Assembly (NCBI GenBank): GCA_964450715.1
Contig: CAYVFC010000012.1
Span: 1-64,000, forward strand
Origin: CAYVFC01 sp964450715
GTDB taxonomy: Bacteria > Myxococcota_A > Polyangia > Polyangiales > JAFGIB01
Length of the DNA: 64,000 nucleotides
Direction of reading: 5' to 3'
The first letter of the stretch is position 1. Each line of letters opens with the position of its first letter. Positions 58,956 through 64,000 of this stretch are shown one piece after another. A program made the position numbers and the translations under genes. The notes below the pieces were generated by a model that was not told where the DNA came from, searched no databases, and saw nothing but the letters and a program-made list of their open reading frames with translations.

Positions 58956-59852
58956 ATGCGAATACGAGCGCTGAAGATCTTCTGCGACGTCGCCAAGTAC
59001 CGCAGCATCTCGAAAGGAGCGGAGATCAACCGGGTCAGCCAGTCCTCTATCAGCCAGCTTCTGAGGAGCTTCGAGAAGGACCTCGGCGTCACTCTTATCG
59101 ACCGTTCCAGGCGCCCCTTTCAGCTGACCCGGGAGGGTGGGATTTTCCTGGAAGGATGCCGGGAGATCGTCAACCGCTATACCGACCTGATGGTGGAGCT
59201 GAAAACGGTGGGACCGTCGGTCAAGCCCGTGCTAAAGGTCGCCTGCATCTTCTCCGTGGGACTGAAGTACATGAGCATCTGCAGCGAAAAATTCTCCCGG
59301 CTCTTCCCCTCCGCGGGCATCAAGATCGAGTACCTGCATCCCTATCGCGTGTACGAGACCGTTCTGGAGGAAGAGGCCGACCTGGGAATCGTCTCTTTCC
59401 CCCAGCCCAACCGGGAGCTCTCTATCATCCCCTGGCGGGAAGAGCAGATGGTCCTGGCCTGTCACCCGGAGCACCCGCTCGCCGTGCGCAAGCGCATCGG
59501 AGTCGGCAGGATCTCCGGGGAGAGCTTTGTCGCCTTTGACGCGGATCTTCCCATCCGGGCCGAGGTGGACCGCTACCTCCGCCGCAACGGTGTACAAATC
59601 AAGCCGGTTCTCGAGTTCGACAACATCGAGTCCATCAAACGCGCGGTCGAGAACGGCTCCGGAATATCGATCCTTCCCCGGCCCGCGCTGGACCAGGAGC
59701 TCGGGGCCGGAGCGCTGGCCGCCGTGCCCTTCAACAAGAGCGGCTTCGTCCGTCCCCTCAGCCTCATCCACCGTAGGAAGAAGGAGCTGGACGCGAGCAT
59801 GGAGGGATTCATCGAGATCCTGAAAGCGGAAACGGCCGGAAGCTTTCACTGA
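58956..59852 (+). CDS. LysR family transcriptional regulator
   Basis: 298 aa. N-terminal winged helix-turn-helix: LKIFCDVAKYRSISKGAEINRVSQSSISQLLRSFEKDLGVTLIDR (residues 5-50), then a two-lobed periplasmic-binding-like effector domain (LKVACIFSVGLKYMSICSEKF..., DLGIVSFPQPNRELSII, FDNIESIKRAVENGSGISILP). The effector is unknown. It precedes the mvhD-metV-metF cluster on the same strand by 30 bases and is a good candidate for its regulator, although co-directional LysR genes often control other targets. The ATG is preceded by GGAAAGCTCC. Confidence 0.92.
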   Translation: MRIRALKIFCDVAKYRSISKGAEINRVSQSSISQLLRSFEKDLGVTLIDRSRRPFQLTREGGIFLEGCREIVNRYTDLMVELKTVGPSVKPVLKVACIFSVGLKYMSICSEKFSRLFPSAGIKIEYLHPYRVYETVLEEEADLGIVSFPQPNRELSIIPWREEQMVLACHPEHPLAVRKRIGVGRISGESFVAFDADLPIRAEVDRYLRRNGVQIKPVLEFDNIESIKRAVENGSGISILPRPALDQELGAGALAAVPFNKSGFVRPLSLIHRRKKELDASMEGFIEILKAETAGSFH

Positions 59853-59882
59853 ACCGAGGACAGCTATAAACGGAAGCCAACC

Positions 59883-60311
59883 ATGAAGCGTATCGCCGAC
59901 AACAGCGAAGAACAGATCCGGATCGCCGTACTGTACTGCCAGCACACGGTCTGCAGAAAAGCCAGCGTCGCCCCGGCGGCGGAAAAGGTGAAGGGAATAA
60001 CCGTCCGCGCGGCGATGATGCCCTGCAGCAGCAAGGTACAGGCCTCACACCTGCTCAAGATTCTCGACCAGGAGGCAGACGGAGTCGAGGTCGTGGCCTG
60101 CGCGGACCAGGCCTGCCGCTTCCTGAACGGCAGCAGGCGGGCCGCCAAGCGGGTCGCCTACACCCGCCGGCTGCTAGACGAGGTCGGGGTCGGAGCGGAG
60201 CGGGTGGGCATCAGCAGAGAAGCGGGCGCGTCGGCAGAACAATTGATGGAGCTAGCGGTGGCGCGCGCCGCCGCGGTCGAGAAGATCGGCAACAACGGAG
60301 AGAGCCAGTGA
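59883..60311 (+). CDS. MvhD/FlpD-like iron-sulfur electron-transfer protein
   Basis: 142 aa. It fits the hydrogenase delta subunit family (MvhD/FlpD), which in methanogens and acetogens passes electrons to heterodisulfide-reductase-type HdrA through a [2Fe-2S] cluster. Conserved Cys positions are visible: Cys19 and Cys24 (YCQHTVCRK), Cys48 (MMPCSSK) and Cys73/Cys78 (ACADQACRF). Stop and next start overlap as GTGA, so it is translationally coupled to metV. No hydrogenase or hdr gene is in view, but the operon runs off the window. Its presence next to metV and metF points to an MetVF-linked electron complex. Confidence 0.87.
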   Translation: MKRIADNSEEQIRIAVLYCQHTVCRKASVAPAAEKVKGITVRAAMMPCSSKVQASHLLKILDQEADGVEVVACADQACRFLNGSRRAAKRVAYTRRLLDEVGVGAERVGISREAGASAEQLMELAVARAAAVEKIGNNGESQ

Positions 60312-60979
60312 TATTCGGAGAACGAAAACCAGTCGAAGAGTTGATCGAAGAACTCGAGGGCCACCGCAAGGTACTGCTGCTCGGCTGCGCCACCTGCGTG
60401 GCGGAGTGCTCCGCCGGGGGCGAGAAAGAGGTCGAGACCCTGGCGCCGCTCTTGAGCCTGGCCATGAAACAGAAGGACCAGCGCGTCCAGATCACTACCG
60501 GCACCCTGGAGAAGCAGTGCGAGTACGAGTTCGTGGACGAGATCGCCGAGCAGGTGAAGAGGGTCGACGCGGTCATGAGCATGGCCTGCGGCATCGGCGT
60601 GCAGGCGGTGTCCGAGCGCTTTCCGGACAAGCCGGTCTATCCGGCCGTGAACACCTCGGCGTTGACCGTACGTGAGGAACCCGGGCTCTGGGCTTCCCGC
60701 TGCGCGGCCTGCGGCGACTGCGTGCTGGGCGAGACCTTCGGGCTCTGCCCGGTCGCCCGCTGCTCCAAGAGCCTGCTGAACGGCCCCTGCGGGGGAACGC
60801 GGGCCAACGGCAAGTGCGAGATCAGCGAGGATATCGACTGCATATGGCACCTGATCGTGGAGCGCGCCGAGGCACGCGGAAAGCTCGCCGAGCTCGGCCG
60901 GGTGCGCAAGGCCCGCAGCTGGGCGAATTCCCGCCACGGGGGACCCAAGAGAGTCGTTCGCGAGGAGCTGAAGCCATGA
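60308..60979 (+). CDS. metV: MetV-type protein (methylenetetrahydrofolate reductase C-terminal, zinc/Fe-S Cys-rich)
   Basis: 223 aa beginning with GTG at 60308 overlapping the preceding stop. It matches the MTHFR_C family (MetV): Cys27, Cys30 and Cys34 in LLLGCATCVAECSAGG, then MACGIGVQ and a dense Cys module CAACGDCVLGETFGLCPVARC with LNGPCGG...GKCE. In Moorella and related acetogens MetV forms a complex with MetF and delivers electrons from an Hdr/Mvh-type module to methylene-H4F reduction. Its stop overlaps the metF start (ATGA). The assignment rests on family pattern and gene order. Confidence 0.9.
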   Translation: MIFGERKPVEELIEELEGHRKVLLLGCATCVAECSAGGEKEVETLAPLLSLAMKQKDQRVQITTGTLEKQCEYEFVDEIAEQVKRVDAVMSMACGIGVQAVSERFPDKPVYPAVNTSALTVREEPGLWASRCAACGDCVLGETFGLCPVARCSKSLLNGPCGGTRANGKCEISEDIDCIWHLIVERAEARGKLAELGRVRKARSWANSRHGGPKRVVREELKP

Positions 60980-61911
60980 AGACGAAGTCGGGTAGCAATC
61001 TGGAACGGGTGCTGGCCGAGGGAAAGTTCGCGCTGACCGCCGAGGTCGGTCCGCCGCGCGGGCCCGATCCAGAGGCGATCAAGAAGAAGGCGGCGCTGCT
61101 CAAGGGCGTGGCCGACGCCTATAACGTGACCGACAACCAGACCGCGGTGGTGCGCATGTCGAGCATCGCTGCCAGCAAGATCCTGCTGGACGAGGGGCTG
61201 GAACCGGTCATGCAGATGGTCTGTCGCGACCGCAACCGCATCGCCATGCAGTCGGATCTGCTGGGCGCCAGCGCGCTGGGGCTGCGCAACTGCCTCTGCC
61301 TCTCCGGCGACCACCAGTCCGCGGGAGCGGGCGGTAAGCTCAAGGGCCATCCCGGCGCCAAGAACGTCTACGACATCGACTCCATCCAGCTGCTCTCGGT
61401 GGTCAAGGGGTTGCGGGACGAGGCCGTGCAGGAGGGTGGCGACAGCATCGACCCGGCCGCTCCCTTCTTCATCGGTGCGGCCTGGACCCCGCTCGGCCCC
61501 CCGGAAAAGTTTCGCACGGTCCGCCTGGCCAAGAAGGTTCAGGCCGGCGCGGACTTCATCCAGACCCAGGCCGTGTACGATACCGCCCGCTTCGCCGAGG
61601 CGGTTGAGCGCGCGGAAGACCAGGGACTGACCGAGAAGACCGCCATCCTGGGCGGAGTGATCGTACCGCGCAGCGCCGGGATGCTCAGCTACATGCACAA
61701 GAACGTCCCCGGAGTCGAGGTGCCCGACGCGCTCATCGCCAGGATGAAATCGGCCTCCGATCCCAAGGAGGAGGGGATCGCCATCGCCGTGGAGCTCGTG
61801 CAGGCGATGAAGGAAATCCCGGGCATCAAGGGCGTACACATCCAAGCCATCGAGGCCGAGGCCTTGTTGCCGGATATTATAAAGAAGGCGGGATTGTTGC
61901 CCAGGCCCTGA
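60976..61911 (+). CDS. metF: 5,10-methylenetetrahydrofolate reductase
   Basis: 311 aa from the ATG at 60976, which overlaps the metV stop. The flavin TIM-barrel enzyme reduces methylene-H4F to methyl-H4F for methionine synthesis or the methyl branch of the Wood-Ljungdahl pathway. Family motifs: LTAEVGPPRG (start of barrel), YNVTDNQTAVVRMSS, CLSGDHQ and KVQAGADFIQTQAVYD with the usual catalytic region. The AEVGPPRG motif with no long N-terminus matches the short anaerobe type that pairs with MetV. The order mvhD-metV-metF with coupled translation supports a multi-subunit reductase. Confidence 0.95.
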   Translation: MKTKSGSNLERVLAEGKFALTAEVGPPRGPDPEAIKKKAALLKGVADAYNVTDNQTAVVRMSSIAASKILLDEGLEPVMQMVCRDRNRIAMQSDLLGASALGLRNCLCLSGDHQSAGAGGKLKGHPGAKNVYDIDSIQLLSVVKGLRDEAVQEGGDSIDPAAPFFIGAAWTPLGPPEKFRTVRLAKKVQAGADFIQTQAVYDTARFAEAVERAEDQGLTEKTAILGGVIVPRSAGMLSYMHKNVPGVEVPDALIARMKSASDPKEEGIAIAVELVQAMKEIPGIKGVHIQAIEAEALLPDIIKKAGLLPRP

Positions 61912-61936
61912 GCCGGAACGGTTGGGGAGAGTGCGT

Positions 61937-64000
61937 ATGCTTACCAGTGTTCAATCAGACAAGTCGGCGGCCAAGGCATCCGAAACCGCCGAGGATCCCC
62001 AATCCTCAGGGCATACAGAAGGTATGTCGACCAAGTACCACGTAGAAGTCAAACACATACCGCCCAGGTTCACGCCCATCGCGCGGCTGAACGCCATGGA
62101 GATCGAGGGGTGCCTGGGCTGCCGGAAATGCGTCAAGCGCGAGTCGTGCGTCTACGGCGTATACCGGGATACCGAGTACAGCCCCTACGAATTCGTCGAC
62201 ACCGGCGACACCGTCTGCGTGGCCTGCATGCGGTGCGTGCAGGAGTGCAAGAAGGGCATCCTCTCCCGAGCGGTCAACCCGCGCTTCACCCGCATGGGCG
62301 ACCAGCACTTTCGACCGGAGATGATCGCCTCGCTCTGGAAGCAGTGCGAGTGGGGAAAAATCCCGGTATCCGGGGCGGGCTATCGGGGCCCCTTTGCCGG
62401 CCCGGGCTACAACGAGATGTGGACGGACATGTCCGAGATCGTCCGTCCCACCCGCGACGGGATTCACGGCCGCGAGTACATCAGCACAGTCATCGAGTTG
62501 GGCCGCCGGCCCGACCGCCTGCGCTTCGATGCGGCCGGCAAGATGCTGAGCCAGATGCCGCACTTCCTGGAGATCCCGGTGCCCCTGGTGCTGGATATCC
62601 CGGTTCACCGCTTCGTCGCCGAGCCGACCCGGCAAGCCATGGCCAAGGGCGCCGGCATGGCGCACACCCTGGCCATCTGCAGCCTGGAGGACGCCTGCGG
62701 GCTGCTGGCCGACCAGCGCGACCACCTGATCGTCCGGTTCGATCCGACCAGCGACGATCCCGCACAGCTGCAGGGGATCCCCATGGCCGAGCTGCTCTAC
62801 GCGGACTCGGTGCTCGCTGAGGCGGATAAATTGAAGAAACGCTTCCCGCGGCTGGTCGTCTCCGTCGGCATACCGATGGACGAGCGCGCCATCGAACGGG
62901 GTGTAGACTTGGCGAAGAACGGCGCCGAGGTGCTCCACTTCCGGGCCAGCGACCAGGCGCGGGGGCTGGGCAGCCGCGGGGAAGACCACGCCACTACCCT
63001 GATCAAGGATGTGCACTTCGCGTTGCTCGAGGAGATCCTTCGCGACCAGCTGACCGTCCTGTACTCGGGCGGCATCGTGACCGCAGAGCACGTGCCCAAG
63101 TCCATCGCCTGCGGCACGGACGGGGTCGGCATCCGCCGGGCGCTGATGGTGGCCATGGAGTGCCGGCTCTGCCCGGACTGCGACCAGAGACAACAGTGCC
63201 CGGTCAAGCTTGACCAGGTGCCGGTCGGGTGGGGCGCCCAGCGGGTGGCCAACCTGGTGGGCTCCTGGCACTCGCAGCTCATAGAGGTGATGGGAGCCAT
63301 GGGGCTGCGCGAGGTGCGGCGCCTGCGCGGCGAGCTCGGGCGCACCATGTCCTTCGACGAGCTGGAGCAGACCAACTTCTCCCCCGTATTCGGCAAGCGG
63401 GTGCTCACCCTGCAACAGGCGCTGGACGATCCGGCTACCGGGCGGCTCAACGCGGGCATCCCCCATCCGCGGCCAGACGCCTCTTTTCGCTTGCTGAAAG
63501 GCAAGCTCAAGAAGTGCCCCACCCGCTACCGCAATGCGCTGGGCAAGTACCAGGTGGTGCGCACCTCGGACTGCATCGACTGCGGCAAGTGCGAAAAGAC
63601 CTGCCGCCACGGCGTGCACCCCAGGACCGGCCGGCGCAAGCTGGGGCTGAGGGCTCACCAATGCATCGGCATCGACGCTTGCCGGGCCGAGGGCGACTGC
63701 TGCGTGGACCGCTGCCCGCAGAACGCGGTCCTGGTCGGCCCTAACCCGGCCTGGGAGTCGTTCGGGGACCCGCGCTGGCCCGGGGAGCTGCTGGCCGCCA
63801 CCTGGATGCAGTCAGAGATCGGCCGGCCGCCGGACAACGGCTTCAACTACCGGACCGGCAATTCGGGCGGGGGATTCGACCGCATCGAACTCCTCTTTCC
63901 CGCCGAGCCCCCGGACCGGAGCTTCTCGCCCGACGACGTCGACCTGAGCATCCCGCTCAACCGCCGAGACGACGGCGCGCACAAGATCACCATCGGCATG
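61937..64000 (+). CDS. glutamate-synthase-like FMN protein with ferredoxin domains (partial, runs off the window)
   Basis: At least 688 codons with no stop. The ATG at 61937 has GGGGAGAG upstream; Met30 (62024) is an alternative start. Residues 59-104 hold two [4Fe-4S] sets (CLGCRKC...C and CVACMRCVQEC). The GltS FMN domain follows: MWTDMSEIVRPTRDGIHGRE near 161-180, LYSGGIVTAEHVPKSIACG, DGVGIRRALMVAMECRLC. A second ferredoxin-like region is at about 540-605 (CIDCGKCEKTCRHG..., CIGIDACRAEGDCCVDRCPQN). Such fusions are annotated as glutamate synthase but often lack a glutaminase domain. Next to mvhD-metV-metF it may donate electrons to the reductase; that is inference. Confidence 0.85.
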   Translation, partial: MLTSVQSDKSAAKASETAEDPQSSGHTEGMSTKYHVEVKHIPPRFTPIARLNAMEIEGCLGCRKCVKRESCVYGVYRDTEYSPYEFVDTGDTVCVACMRCVQECKKGILSRAVNPRFTRMGDQHFRPEMIASLWKQCEWGKIPVSGAGYRGPFAGPGYNEMWTDMSEIVRPTRDGIHGREYISTVIELGRRPDRLRFDAAGKMLSQMPHFLEIPVPLVLDIPVHRFVAEPTRQAMAKGAGMAHTLAICSLEDACGLLADQRDHLIVRFDPTSDDPAQLQGIPMAELLYADSVLAEADKLKKRFPRLVVSVGIPMDERAIERGVDLAKNGAEVLHFRASDQARGLGSRGEDHATTLIKDVHFALLEEILRDQLTVLYSGGIVTAEHVPKSIACGTDGVGIRRALMVAMECRLCPDCDQRQQCPVKLDQVPVGWGAQRVANLVGSWHSQLIEVMGAMGLREVRRLRGELGRTMSFDELEQTNFSPVFGKRVLTLQQALDDPATGRLNAGIPHPRPDASFRLLKGKLKKCPTRYRNALGKYQVVRTSDCIDCGKCEKTCRHGVHPRTGRRKLGLRAHQCIGIDACRAEGDCCVDRCPQNAVLVGPNPAWESFGDPRWPGELLAATWMQSEIGRPPDNGFNYRTGNSGGGFDRIELLFPAEPPDRSFSPDDVDLSIPLNRRDDGAHKITIGM

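Noticed and set aside
62006..63661. Long minus-strand open frame of 551 codons
   Set aside because: Antisense shadow of the GltS-like gene. Its translation is low-complexity His/Gly/Val/Leu-rich with no domain, while the plus frame shows clear ferredoxin and FMN motifs.

Overview
The window is high-GC DNA from a Gram-negative bacterium, most likely an uncultured member of the Myxococcota / Desulfobacterota (former Deltaproteobacteria) radiation. This is inferred from gene content. There are many lipobox-bearing surface lipoproteins with Gly-rich or Cys-rich regions, a eukaryotic-type Ser/Thr kinase with a TPR partner, and a GAF-type sigma54 activator. Enzymes typical of anaerobes are also present: class I hybrid cluster protein, MetV, an MvhD-like protein and a ferredoxin-fused glutamate-synthase-like protein. 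No rRNA, tRNA, CRISPR array or intact insertion sequence was seen.

Layout. 0-9 kb: a CNA/carboxypeptidase-regulatory-like lipoprotein, a degenerate patch with fragments of an acyl-CoA synthetase and a DUF3160 protein, a KaiC-like/PPDK_N fusion protein downstream of nadE, an archaemetzincin-type metalloprotease and a YhhN membrane protein. 9-14 kb: a lipoprotein whose catalytic domain resembles PETase/cutinase polyester hydrolases, then hcp divergent from a CRP/FNR-type (HcpR-like) regulator with a TTGA-N6-TCAA operator between them. 13.8-27.4 kb: a membrane Ser/Thr kinase, a TPR protein, an overlapping lipoprotein/secreted-protein pair, a 528-aa Cys-repeat lipoprotein, a DASS-type carboxylate transporter, a large L,D-transpeptidase lipoprotein and a membrane-anchored protein. 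27.4-31.6 kb (minus): a GT-C glycosyltransferase and a sulfatase-superfamily lipoprotein.

32-43.5 kb (plus): carA, carB, a second divergent carB-like gene, a GAF/AAA+/Fis sigma54 activator, a CDP-alcohol phosphatidyltransferase and a fatty acid-CoA ligase, all closely spaced. This is a pyrimidine/arginine precursor unit followed by lipid genes. 44-47 kb: a DUF1846 protein and a lipoprotein. 47.2-55 kb (minus): a compact run of NAD-dependent epimerase, flippase-like membrane protein fused to an alcohol-oxidase-like helical domain, GMC oxidoreductase, second epimerase, GT-C/TPR membrane protein and uracil-DNA glycosylase. I read it as an undescribed lipid/polyprenoid or sterol-like modification and export cluster.

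55-58.5 kb: a BNR-repeat lipoprotein, a small repeat-containing ORF and a Gly-rich/Cys-rich lipoprotein. 59-64 kb: a LysR regulator, then mvhD-like, metV and metF with overlapping start/stop codons, then a glutamate-synthase-like flavoprotein with ferredoxin domains that runs off the end of the window. This is a C1 / electron-transfer module.

Several short intergenic repeat families occur: a 125-130 bp element in four places, one copy directly abutting a truncated IS200/RAYT-type transposase start; GTCATTTCGAG palindromes; a 103 bp element with perfect 28 bp arms; a 173 bp element with imperfect terminal inverted repeats; GC-rich CCCTCCCC/CGCCCGCC repeats; and a 78 bp tandem duplication. They suggest past activity of small non-autonomous elements between genes.
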